Source: Cacconaster sp045617505 (GTDB lineage: Bacteria; Bacteroidota; Bacteroidia; Bacteroidales; UBA932). Taken from it: a DNA stretch of 32,627 nt. The first letter of the stretch is position 1. The number at the start of each line of letters is the position of its first letter. The translations under genes were made by a program, and so were the position numbers. The notes beneath the pieces are model-generated. The model was not told the origin of the DNA, did not search any database, and saw nothing but the letters and a program-made list of their open reading frames with translations. Below are positions 1 through 8,128 of this stretch, piece after piece. The stretch spans positions 1 through 32,627 of the forward strand of contig JAZLIS010000087.1 in NCBI GenBank assembly GCA_045617505.1. The letters are read 5' to 3'.

Positions 1-43
1 TGTTTTCGCACACACGCGAGTCACTCGCGGGTGTGCGAAAACA
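1..43. repeat. Palindromic repeat, copy 1 (20-bp hairpin, TCA loop)
   Basis: Bases 1-20 pair with 24-43 around a three-base TCA loop, with a single A-G mismatch (14/30). The arm core is TTCGCACACACGCGAG. A closely related hairpin lies at 13260-13296 and a rearranged copy at 13619-13657. The hairpin lies beyond the terminator of the receptor gene and has no T-run, so it does not look like an ordinary terminator. It may extend beyond the window's left edge. It resembles REP-type extragenic palindromes in form; the family name is unknown to me. Confidence 0.85.
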
Positions 44-49
44 GGGGGC

Positions 50-87
50 AAAATAAAAAGAGTTCGGGTCAAATGGCCCGAACTCTT
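50..87 (-). terminator. Intrinsic terminator of the TonB-dependent receptor gene
   Basis: Bases 58-68 and 77-87 form a perfect 11-bp stem (AAGAGTTCGGG and its complement) with an 8-base loop. Read leftward, the stem is followed by TTTATTTTG, a U-rich tail. It sits about 48 bases past the stop codon of the leftward receptor gene, as expected for a rho-independent terminator. Confidence 0.85.
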
Positions 88-134
88 GTGTCAAACCGTC
101 CGGCTTTCGCCGGGATTTACATCAATATCAGTTT

Positions 135-3100
135 TTAGAACGTAAATTTTACGTTAAGGAGCATCTGCCAGGTTGAAAGAGGATTTGCATACTTCTTCCA
201 AGTGGGAGCTTTGAAGGTATATTCTCCATTCTTGTAAGAAAGAATGTTATCAGATGAAAGCTGCTGCAGACATCCCCAATTTGAGTTGAGCAGATTTGCA
301 AAGTTGTTGATGTCAACACCTACCTGAACGGATGAGAATCTGCTTCCTGTGCGGAACATGATGTCCTGTGCTACGCGCAAGTTGAACTTGCTGTAGAAAG
401 GAGCGGCAATGGCACCGCGCTTCATATATTCTCCGCGGTGGGTGCTGAGGTATTTGTCGGATGCGAGGAATGCGCTGTATTCAGCCTTGTTTTCCTGGCT
501 GGCGAAAGGCATCTGGTCAAGTTCGCCCGCAGTGGGGATGTAGATAAGGTTGTTGGCTCCTCCATCACCCGTGACATTGTCCATTGTGTAGGCATAACTG
601 GTGTAAGAGTAACTTCCCACATAGCAATAGTTGTAACCTTCATAGAAGAGACCGATGTTGGTTGCCAGATACTTGCCTTCAGGAATACGGTAACCGGCAT
701 TGAATATAAAGCGGTTGGGAGATACAAACGTGCTGTTGCCCAGTTCATCTACGTTGGAACCCTGTACATTGTAGGTCATCGTATTGTATGCCGATGAAAT
801 CTGGTCTCCAAGTCCGTCTGCGATTACAACGGACTTGCTGTAGGTGTAGGCCGCCATCAAATTCAGACCGAAACGGAAATCTTTCTTGAGGGAGAAGGTC
901 CCTGAAACATAGTATCCGTTTTTGTCGGCATTCGTGATGTAATACGGAGTTACAGCACTTCCCTGGCTGTTCTTGATGTTCTCGGATTGCCAGAGATAAC
1001 GTCTGTCAGGTTCTCCGGGAAGTTTGACGTTGCCTTTGGCCCTCTGCCCGAGCTTACGGACGGCAACGGAAGTTAAATCACTGTTGTATATACCTTCAAC
1101 GCTACCTTTGATGCCACCGGGAAGTTCGAAGTCCAAAGCGAGAGAACTCTTCCAGGTTGAGGGCATCTTAAGTTCTTTGTCCATAATTGTTGTCTGGGTG
1201 GGAGCGGCAAGGTCACCGGCCTTGAACTGACCTCCGTAAAGATCCTCAAGAATGTCGGGGATATTCTGGTGGAAAGAAGGTGTCATAGAACTGGATCCAG
1301 TTGCATCAATGAACTGAGCCTGCAGACAGTTGCTGTTTCCGGCTGCGGATACAATCCAGACGAAAGGAATACGGCCTGTATAAATGCCGGTGCCTCCACG
1401 GAGGACGAGTTTGCGATTCTTGAGAATATCCCAATTGAAACCGAGGCGGGGCGATACATTGATGTGGTTCTTCGGCATATCTGCCGTTGAGGTGCCGTTC
1501 ATTGTGCGGCTGTCCGCCGCTAGCTCGAGATATTCCTTATTTTCATTGTCGGCAATTGTCGGCATAATGGGCATTTCCAGACGGACACCGTAAGTCAACT
1601 TGAAATAGTTGCTGAACGTTACCTCATCCTGAGCATAAAGGGAAGCCTGCATATATTTGAAGCTGGGGTAAACCTGTTTGAGGTCATCCCTGTTTGCGTG
1701 GGTGATTGCAAAGGCAGACGGCACGCCGGCTGCTTTGAATGAATCCCAGGAATCATATACGTAGTAGCCGGCACCACCCTGCATATAACCGTTTTTGGTA
1801 TCGTTCCATTCAAACTGAAGACCGCCTACCAGATTATGCTTGCCGAGGGCCGCAGTAATTTCATCGGTAGCCGTAATGGTGCTGACCTCGCGGAGGTTGC
1901 CGTAGGTGAACGGATCGGGGCCGAATGATGTCAGGACGGCTTTTGTTCCGTCGGGAAGATTTTCGAGAATATCAACCGTAGGGAAGAGGTCTCCCTCGAA
2001 GCTGCGGGGCTCGTACTGGTGCGAATAGGTTACACGCGCGGTATTGTCCACGACGCTGCCCAGATGTGAGTTGAGCTCGGCGGCAACGGATGTGAAATTC
2101 TGCTCCTGATAGTATCTCGAACTTTCAAAGGACATCGCATAGATGCTGGTCCTTCCGTAAGTGTTTCTGTTGTAAGGGTTAGGATTGAGGGGGTTGACAG
2201 AAGAGGAAGGATCGGAAGAATATTTGTTCATTGTCTTGCTGAAGCGGACGTTGAACTTATTGTTTTCGTTTATGTTCCAGTCAACGCGGGCCATCAGTTT
2301 CCAGTCGGGAGTGCTGAGGTTGTAATCCTGATAACGGCCTGGATTGTAGTTGTATTTTTCTGCTAGGAAAGATTTGACTTCTTCCATGAAAGTCTGTGTG
2401 GGGCGGCAGTTTATCCCTGCATTTTCATATGTCCATCCGTCACCGGTGCGGCCTGAGCCCTTGCTTGCAACGCGGTTGGAACCGGCAGTGCGGTCCATAT
2501 CATACTCGAAGTTGACGAAGAAGAAGAGTTTGTCCTTCACGATGGGGCCTCCTACGGACAGTCCGATGGTGTTGTTCAAAGTGGAGGTATTTGAAAGGTC
2601 AACGTCACCCACTTTGTGACCCTGAACGGAATTGCTCTTGTAATAATCATACACGGACACGTGCCATTCGTTTGTTCCGGACTTGGTCACTGCATTTATG
2701 GCACCTCCTGTGAAACCGCTCTGACGAACGTCGAAAGGAGTGATGTTGATGCTCATCTGCTCAAGGGCGTCAAGGGAGATGGGTGCTCCTCCTGCAGGAA
2801 GGTTGCTGCCGATACCGAAAGCATTGTTGAAAGCTGCTCCGTCAACGGTAACGTAGGACTGGCGATAGTTTCCACCACCGACTGCAAGTCCGTTGGAAGT
2901 GACGGAAGCCTGAGGAGTGAGCCTCATAACATCGTTCATACTTCTGCTGGTTGTAGGGAGAAGATCCATTGTCCTTTGGCTTACGGTTGTCCCGGCACCT
3001 GAACGGTTTATGTTCATTCCGGAATCGGAAGCGTCGGCAGATACGACAACGGCATCAAGTTCCAGAGCCTCATCTTCAAGGAAAAAATCCAGGACAGAGG

Positions 3101-3404
3101 TTTCGCCGACGGCAGTGTACTGGCCTTGAACGGAGGAAGTACGGTATCCCAGCATTTCGGCTGTGACAGCGTAGGGCCCGCCAGGTTTGATGTTTGACAA
3201 TCTGAAGTTTCCGTATTTGTCAGAAACGGCGTGATAAATAGTTCCAGAGGCAGTGTGAACGGCTGAAATCACAACCCCGGGTACTGCACCCTGCTTGTCC
3301 GAAATCTTACCGCTGATGGCTGAAGTTGTCACCTGAGCGTTCATTGCAACGCTGACAAACAGACCAAGAACGGCCACAGCAAAGAGTTTGAGTGTTTTTT
3401 TCAT
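135..3404 (-). CDS. TonB-dependent outer-membrane receptor (Oar-like, carboxypeptidase-regulatory N-domain)
   Basis: This 1,089-residue protein is predicted to be an outer-membrane active transporter energised by TonB. Seen in the sequence: a signal peptide (residues 1-23, ending AMNAQ), a CarboxypepD_reg-like beta-sandwich (about 28-110, ISGKISDKQGAVPGVVI), a plug domain (about 130-240, containing VTVDGAAFNN and GGAINAVTKSGTNEW) and a long beta-barrel ending in an aromatic C-terminus (LLNVKFTF). The domain order and the GGPIVKDKLFFFVNFEY segment match the Oar-like branch of TonB-dependent receptors. The substrate cannot be read from sequence, and no SusD-like partner or other uptake gene is adjacent, so it appears to be a lone receptor. 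It has its own promoter and terminator. The start is the only ATG that keeps the signal peptide. Confidence 0.93.
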   Translation of the reverse strand: MKKTLKLFAVAVLGLFVSVAMNAQVTTSAISGKISDKQGAVPGVVISAVHTASGTIYHAVSDKYGNFRLSNIKPGGPYAVTAEMLGYRTSSVQGQYTAVGETSVLDFFLEDEALELDAVVVSADASDSGMNINRSGAGTTVSQRTMDLLPTTSRSMNDVMRLTPQASVTSNGLAVGGGNYRQSYVTVDGAAFNNAFGIGSNLPAGGAPISLDALEQMSINITPFDVRQSGFTGGAINAVTKSGTNEWHVSVYDYYKSNSVQGHKVGDVDLSNTSTLNNTIGLSVGGPIVKDKLFFFVNFEYDMDRTAGSNRVASKGSGRTGDGWTYENAGINCRPTQTFMEEVKSFLAEKYNYNPGRYQDYNLSTPDWKLMARVDWNINENNKFNVRFSKTMNKYSSDPSSSVNPLNPNPYNRNTYGRTSIYAMSFESSRYYQEQNFTSVAAELNSHLGSVVDNTARVTYSHQYEPRSFEGDLFPTVDILENLPDGTKAVLTSFGPDPFTYGNLREVSTITATDEITAALGKHNLVGGLQFEWNDTKNGYMQGGAGYYVYDSWDSFKAAGVPSAFAITHANRDDLKQVYPSFKYMQASLYAQDEVTFSNYFKLTYGVRLEMPIMPTIADNENKEYLELAADSRTMNGTSTADMPKNHINVSPRLGFNWDILKNRKLVLRGGTGIYTGRIPFVWIVSAAGNSNCLQAQFIDATGSSSMTPSFHQNIPDILEDLYGGQFKAGDLAAPTQTTIMDKELKMPSTWKSSLALDFELPGGIKGSVEGIYNSDLTSVAVRKLGQRAKGNVKLPGEPDRRYLWQSENIKNSQGSAVTPYYITNADKNGYYVSGTFSLKKDFRFGLNLMAAYTYSKSVVIADGLGDQISSAYNTMTYNVQGSNVDELGNSTFVSPNRFIFNAGYRIPEGKYLATNIGLFYEGYNYCYVGSYSYTSYAYTMDNVTGDGGANNLIYIPTAGELDQMPFASQENKAEYSAFLASDKYLSTHRGEYMKRGAIAAPFYSKFNLRVAQDIMFRTGSRFSSVQVGVDINNFANLLNSNWGCLQQLSSDNILSYKNGEYTFKAPTWKKYANPLSTWQMLLNVKFTF

Positions 3405-3442
3405 AAAAAATTATAGGTTAGAAAAAGTAAAATTCAACGCGG

Positions 3443-3472
3443 CAAAGTTAATTTTAATTTGTATATTAACAA
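3443..3472 (-). promoter_or_regulatory. Bacteroidota promoter of the receptor gene
   Basis: On the leftward strand TTG (3472-3470) is followed by exactly 19 bases and then TAACTTTG (3450-3443). This matches the Bacteroidota housekeeping sigma pattern (-33 TTG, -7 TAnnTTTG). The predicted leader to the ATG at 3404 is about 30 bases and A/T-rich, with no Shine-Dalgarno sequence. Confidence 0.75.
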
Positions 3473-3527
3473 TAGAGGTTTTTCATAAAAATATCAACAT
3501 ATTTTCACCTGAATTCATCGCGATTTT

Positions 3528-3547
3528 CATAACTTTGCAAAGTTATG
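3528..3547 (+). promoter_or_regulatory. cdaA -7 box inside a perfect 20-base palindrome that ends at the start codon
   Basis: CATAACTTTGCAAAGTTATG is a perfect palindrome. Its left half holds the -7 box TAACTTTG (3530-3537) and its last three bases are the cdaA ATG (3545-3547). Only seven bases separate the box from the ATG, so the transcript should start at or within a few bases of the start codon. No TTG is present at the ideal -33 spacing. The dyad could be an operator that blocks the promoter. That role is inference. Confidence 0.6.
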
Positions 3548-4327
3548 TTTGATTTTGTCAATGTCACCGTAGTGGATTTTCTGGACGTTGTCCTTGTAGC
3601 CGGTCTTATCTTCTGGATTATCAAGCTTGTCAGGGGGACCAACGCCACCAGGATATTCGGTGGAATTATCGGTATATACGTGCTCTGGATTGTCGCCAGA
3701 CTGTTCGAGATGAAGCTCCTCTCCTTCCTCCTCGGGCAGTTGCTGGGCGTGGGCGTGATAGCCCTGCTAATAATCTTCCAGCCGGAAATACGCCGGTTCC
3801 TGTTTCATCTCGGCACCCGCGGCTCCAGCTTCCAGACCCGTCTGGCCCGTCGTCTCTTCAAGAGCGACAAAACATCCGGGATCAGCCCCGAACACATCGA
3901 AGAGGTTGTCGAAGCCTGCGTCCAGATGGCGCAGACAAAGACGGGAGCACTGATAGTATTGAGGAAGCACGATGACCTGGCCTCCTGCATCGATTCGGGG
4001 GACCGTATCTCGGCGGGAATCAACAGCCGCCTGATTGAGAACATATTCTTCAAGAACACCCCGCTTCACGACGGGGCGATGATAATGTCATCCGATAAAA
4101 TTCTGGCTGCCAGATGCACCCTTCCCATAACCGAAAGGCAGGACATTCCTCCCCGTTTCGGGATGAGGCACAGGGCTGCCATAGGAATCTCCGAAGTTTC
4201 GGACGCCGCCTCGATAGTGGTTTCCGAGGAGACGGGGGAGATACATTTCGTGCAGAACGGAGTATTGATTCCCACCGGTTCGGCAATTGACCTGCGGCGC
4301 GCTATTGAACAGTTCTACAGCAGATGA
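3545..4327 (+). CDS. cdaA: Diadenylate cyclase CdaA (c-di-AMP synthase)
   Basis: CdaA condenses two ATP into the second messenger c-di-AMP at the inner membrane. The 260-residue protein shows three N-terminal hydrophobic segments (about 9-27, 37-53, 59-78) and then a DAC domain with both signature motifs, DGA (176-178) and RHR (208-210, followed by AAIGISE). Length and layout match the CdaA family. Its regulator CdaR, common beside cdaA in Firmicutes, is not present here. The start is supported by the -7 box directly upstream and by the usual family N-terminus, so the mRNA is probably leaderless. The stop codon overlaps the mutS2 start (ATGA), which implies translational coupling. Confidence 0.95.
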   Translation: MFDFVNVTVVDFLDVVLVAGLIFWIIKLVRGTNATRIFGGIIGIYVLWIVARLFEMKLLSFLLGQLLGVGVIALLIIFQPEIRRFLFHLGTRGSSFQTRLARRLFKSDKTSGISPEHIEEVVEACVQMAQTKTGALIVLRKHDDLASCIDSGDRISAGINSRLIENIFFKNTPLHDGAMIMSSDKILAARCTLPITERQDIPPRFGMRHRAAIGISEVSDAASIVVSEETGEIHFVQNGVLIPTGSAIDLRRAIEQFYSR

Positions 4328-6819
4328 TTCTCGAACAGAAGATAGGCTTTGACAGAATCCGCAGTATGATTGCGGCGAGGTGTTCCACGCAGTATGCCGT
4401 CAGGAAGGCGGAGGGGGAGCAGATTTCCCGCGACAGGGAGCAGATTATGATACGGCTCACCCTGACCGACGAGATGCGTCTGATATGTATGTTCGAGGAT
4501 AGTTTCCCCGGTGGGGGCTATTACGATACAAGGCCTTTTCTGGTTCCCCTGCAGGCGGAGAACACCTCCATATCGTTGAAGGACCTCAGGGTTCTGAGGA
4601 CGAGTCTGGATACTCTGCGCAGAATCCTCGGTTTTTTCGCCGAATGCAAGGATGACCTCTACCCGATGCTTCGGGAGATGGCCTCTTCCGTGGTGTTCTA
4701 CCCCGAGACTGCAAGACGTATAGATATGATTCTAGACAGGAACGGGGATGTCCGGGATACCGCTTCGGAGGCTCTCGGAAATATCAGGCGAGGCCTTCGG
4801 GGGAAGGAAGGCTCCATATCCCGCAAGATTGCGTCTATTCTCAAGAGCGCTCAGGATGAGGGGCTTGTGGATGCTGACGTGGAGGCGTCGGTGAGGGACG
4901 GACATATTCTGATTCCCGTTCCGAGCGCCAACAAGAAAAAGCTGCAGGGAGTTGTCTATGACGAATCATCCAGCGGAAAGACCTCCTTCATCGAGCCGAT
5001 TGAAGTGATAGAGCTCAACAACCAGATCAGGGAGCTGCGTTTCGAGGAGCAGAGGGAGATATCGCGTATCCTGTTTGAATTCACAGAGTTCCTCCGTCCG
5101 TATCTGGACGGTCTGATTGCCGCCTCGGATTACGTCGGTGAGGTGGATTTCATCAGGGCCAAGGCTCTGGTCGCTCTCGATATGATTGCCGGGATGCCGA
5201 TAATCTCGACCGACGGCACTCTCTCCCTAAGGCGGGCGCGGCATCCCCTTCTGGAGGCCTCCCTCAGACGGGAGAAAAAAGAGATAGTCCCCCTGACTCT
5301 CACGTTGTCGAAGGAAAAGCACATTCTGTTGATCTCCGGTCCGAACGCCGGAGGAAAGAGCGTCTGCCTCAAGACGGTGGGTCTCCTGCAGTATATGTTC
5401 CAATGGGGGATGCTCATCCCTACCTCCGAAGTGAGCGAGATGCTGATTTTCGACAACATTTTCATCGACATAGGGGACAACCAGTCCATCGAGAATGACC
5501 TCAGCACCTACAGCTCACACCTGAAGAGCCTCCGGGACATAGTCGAGCACGCAACGGCGGATTCCCTTGTCCTGATAGACGAATTCGGCAGCGGCACTGA
5601 ACCCGCTGCAGGAGGGGCAATCGCTGAAGCGATTCTTTCAAAACTCGACAATGCGGGTGTCTATGGCGTAATCACCACCCACTACACCAATCTCAAGCTC
5701 TATGCCGACCGCAGCAGCGGGGTGGAGAACGGGGCGATGCTTTTCGACGGGGCCGCCATCAGACCTCTGTTCAAGCTTGAGCAGGGGATGCCCGGCAACT
5801 CCTTCGCATTCGAACTTGCCCGTCAGATAGGCCTCTCCGAGGAGATTGTAAAGGATGCGGAGGACAGGGCCGGCAGCGACTATGTCAACATAGAGCGTAA
5901 CTTGCGTAAAATCGCGAGAAACAGAAGGGTGCTTGACGAGAAGCTGGCCAGAATCCGAACTACCGACAAGGCTCTCGAAAGCCTGACCGACAAATATGAG
6001 AAGGAGCTCAGTCAGGTCAGGGAGTTGAAGAAGAGTGTGCTCGAAGAGGCCAGAGCCGAGGCTGCCGAGATTGTGGCCGGAGCAAACCGCGAGGTCGAGC
6101 GCACAATCCGTCAGATTCGCGAGTCACAGGCCGAAAAGGAGACCACCCGTCAGGCCCGTGAAGGGCTGAAGGAGTTCGCGAAGGGGCTCGACGAGGAGAG
6201 ACAGAGCGAGAAGGATGCTGCAATCGAGCGGAAGATGCAGCAGATTCTGGCCCGGCGGGAGAGGGAGAAGGAGCGCCGGGAAAAGAGGGGCCTGCAGAAT
6301 GAGGAGAAACAGGTCGTCAATCTCTCCAAACCTGCTGTGAAGAGACCTCTTCAGGTAGGGGACAAGGTCCGGCTGAAGGATAATGATATGGTGGGGGAAA
6401 TAACCAGGATATCAGGGAAAAACGTCTCCGTAGCGATAGGGAATATCATAAGTATGCTTCCTCCCTCGAAAGTCGAGATTATCTCCAACCAGCAATACAG
6501 GGAGAAGACCAGAACGACCTTCCGTCCTGTCAACAACTTCAACCTCGAATCCGTGAACCGTCGCAGGCTGAACTTCAAGCCCTCGATTGACATCAGGGGC
6601 GAACACTTGAACGAAGCTCTCGAAATAGTGATGCATTTCATCGATGATGCCACGATGGTGGGAGTCGGGCAGGTCACTATTCTCCACGGGAAAGGCAACG
6701 GTGTTCTCCGGGAGGAAATCAGGAAATATTTGAAAACCGTACCTTCCGTGGCTTCGTTCCGGGATGAGGCTGTTCAGGCCGGAGGAGCCGGCATAACGGT
6801 GGTGGAAATGGATATCTGA
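4324..6819 (+). CDS. mutS2: Endonuclease MutS2 (MutS-like ATPase with Smr nuclease domain)
   Basis: MutS2 proteins bind branched or colliding nucleic-acid structures, and in some bacteria collided ribosomes; they do not take part in mismatch repair. The 831-residue protein lacks the mismatch-recognition domain of MutS. It has core/clamp helices, a Walker A motif GPNAGGKS (339-346), a Walker B motif LIDEFGSGTEP (around 417-427), a long charged coiled coil (about 510-660) and a C-terminal Smr domain (about 752-831) with IDIRG in the LDxRG position and HGKGNGVLR. All catalytic signatures are intact. It overlaps the cdaA stop by four bases and is followed after one base by a small lipoprotein gene. 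Confidence 0.95.
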   Translation: MILEQKIGFDRIRSMIAARCSTQYAVRKAEGEQISRDREQIMIRLTLTDEMRLICMFEDSFPGGGYYDTRPFLVPLQAENTSISLKDLRVLRTSLDTLRRILGFFAECKDDLYPMLREMASSVVFYPETARRIDMILDRNGDVRDTASEALGNIRRGLRGKEGSISRKIASILKSAQDEGLVDADVEASVRDGHILIPVPSANKKKLQGVVYDESSSGKTSFIEPIEVIELNNQIRELRFEEQREISRILFEFTEFLRPYLDGLIAASDYVGEVDFIRAKALVALDMIAGMPIISTDGTLSLRRARHPLLEASLRREKKEIVPLTLTLSKEKHILLISGPNAGGKSVCLKTVGLLQYMFQWGMLIPTSEVSEMLIFDNIFIDIGDNQSIENDLSTYSSHLKSLRDIVEHATADSLVLIDEFGSGTEPAAGGAIAEAILSKLDNAGVYGVITTHYTNLKLYADRSSGVENGAMLFDGAAIRPLFKLEQGMPGNSFAFELARQIGLSEEIVKDAEDRAGSDYVNIERNLRKIARNRRVLDEKLARIRTTDKALESLTDKYEKELSQVRELKKSVLEEARAEAAEIVAGANREVERTIRQIRESQAEKETTRQAREGLKEFAKGLDEERQSEKDAAIERKMQQILARREREKERREKRGLQNEEKQVVNLSKPAVKRPLQVGDKVRLKDNDMVGEITRISGKNVSVAIGNIISMLPPSKVEIISNQQYREKTRTTFRPVNNFNLESVNRRRLNFKPSIDIRGEHLNEALEIVMHFIDDATMVGVGQVTILHGKGNGVLREEIRKYLKTVPSVASFRDEAVQAGGAGITVVEMDI

Positions 6820-6820
6820 T

Positions 6821-7216
6821 ATGAAAAGTAAAGCGTTGTGTATCTTGCTGGCCGCACTTGTTGTTGCAAGTTGCGTCTCAAGGGAGGAGAAGGCCCGTAA
6901 AACGGCTGAAGGTTTCCTTTCGAGTTATTTCCGGGCAGAGTACCGGGAGGCGATGCAGTTCTGTACGCCGTCGTTTGCATCGCTTTTGGAAACCGCCGTG
7001 GAGGACTGCGGCAATCTGCCGGAACCGGTCAGGGCCAGCATAGCCTCTTCGCTGGAGAAGACGAAGTTCAGAATCGTCCCTGCCGACAACGTATTCCTTG
7101 AAAACAAGGCCGTGTTTGAAATTGAAATATCTTCGGAGGATCTGCCGACTCCTTTGATAAAGAGGCTGATACTTATTGACGAAGGGGAGGGGTTCCTCGT
7201 GTATGCTCTGGAATGA
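6821..7216 (+). CDS. Small lipoprotein of unknown function
   Basis: This 131-residue protein begins with a lipoprotein signal peptide: a hydrophobic run and a lipobox VASC with the acylated cysteine at residue 18. The rest is a compact mixed alpha/beta domain (KTAEGFLSSYFRAEYREAMQ, then VFEIEISSEDLP and LILIDEGEGFLVYAL). This pattern resembles NTF2-like or DUF4878-type lipoproteins, but I cannot assign a family with confidence. It starts one base after the mutS2 stop, so it belongs to the cdaA-mutS2 transcript. After the acylated cysteine come Val-Ser, with no obvious retention signal, so its final membrane is undecided. Confidence 0.8.
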   Translation: MKSKALCILLAALVVASCVSREEKARKTAEGFLSSYFRAEYREAMQFCTPSFASLLETAVEDCGNLPEPVRASIASSLEKTKFRIVPADNVFLENKAVFEIEISSEDLPTPLIKRLILIDEGEGFLVYALE

Positions 7217-7225
7217 CGCTCCGTT

Positions 7226-7256
7226 TTGCAGAAGTGATTATTATTTCATACCTTTG
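7226..7256 (+). promoter_or_regulatory. Bacteroidota promoter for the TPR-protein operon
   Basis: TTG (7226-7228) is followed by 20 bases and then TACCTTTG (7249-7256), a good match to the Bacteroidota -33/-7 pattern. Transcription would begin near 7263, giving a leader of about 30 bases to the ATG at 7295. It divides the rightward genes into an upstream unit (cdaA, mutS2, lipoprotein) and a downstream unit. Confidence 0.7.
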
Positions 7257-7294
7257 CCCCTCACACAACATTGGAACAAAAATATTTGGTAATT

Positions 7295-8128
7295 ATGAAA
7301 AGAATCATCGTATCTTTCTGCGTTTTCTTAAGCGCGCTCGGGATTTCGACAGCTCAGGATCTGGAATCCGTAACCGAACTTTACAACAAGGCGGCCGCCG
7401 TGGTGGCGGACAATAAAGCTGAGGCAATCACTCTCTTCGAGCAGGTCCTTGAGCAGGCCGCCACGCTTGGAGAAGGCGGAGCCGAGATGATAAGTCAGAG
7501 CCAGGGGATTCTTCCCAAACTGTACCTTGCCATCGGAAAGGATGCTTTCGGAACGGGCGATTTCAAGGCAGCCATTGAGAAAATCAGCAAGGCTGCCCAG
7601 CTGGCTGAGAAATTCGGAGATGCCGAGACTCAGGGAGATGCCGAATCAGTGATACCCAAACTCTATATCCAGCAGGGAGCATCTCAGTTGAAGGCCGCTG
7701 ACGTTGACGGTGCGGTTGCATCCTTCGAGAAGGCTATGGACCTCGGGGAGACCGAGGTTGCCGCGAAGCAGCTTTCCAATATCTATGTGAAGAAGGCCGC
7801 CGCCTGCCAGAAGGAGAAAGATCTGAAGGGCGCTGTCGAGGCTGCCCAGAAATCGGTTGAATATCTTGACAACGCGAATGCCCAGAAGATTATCGGCCTT
7901 GCATCCCTCGGCCTGAAGCAGAACAAACAGGCTGCCGATGCTCTTGAGGCTTATCTTGCCCTCAAACCCGATGCAAAGGACAAAGTGCAGATTATCTATC
8001 AGTTGGGAACTGCTCTTGTGGCTTCCGGTGAAAACGGCAAAGCCTGCGGATATTTCAAGCAGATTGCTCAGGATGCAAAATGGGGTGAAGCGGCCAGATA
8101 CCAGCTCACTACCCTGAAATGCAACTAG
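7295..8128 (+). CDS. Secreted tetratricopeptide-repeat protein
   Basis: This 277-residue protein has a signal peptide (MKRIIVSFCVFLSALGISTA, then QDL) and is otherwise almost wholly alpha-helical. It contains recurring 34-residue TPR-like units: FGTGDFKAAIEKISKAAQLAEKF, LKAADVDGAVASFEKAMDLG, KEKDLKGAVEAAQKSVEYL, LKQNKQAADALEAYLALKPD and ASGENGKACGYFKQIAQD. TPR solenoids are protein-interaction scaffolds, and export suggests a periplasmic or envelope role. No enzyme domain is seen. An in-frame TTG lies 24 bases upstream, but the ATG at 7295 gives the clean signal peptide and was chosen. Its last 10 bases overlap the next gene. Confidence 0.85.
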   Translation: MKRIIVSFCVFLSALGISTAQDLESVTELYNKAAAVVADNKAEAITLFEQVLEQAATLGEGGAEMISQSQGILPKLYLAIGKDAFGTGDFKAAIEKISKAAQLAEKFGDAETQGDAESVIPKLYIQQGASQLKAADVDGAVASFEKAMDLGETEVAAKQLSNIYVKKAAACQKEKDLKGAVEAAQKSVEYLDNANAQKIIGLASLGLKQNKQAADALEAYLALKPDAKDKVQIIYQLGTALVASGENGKACGYFKQIAQDAKWGEAARYQLTTLKCN

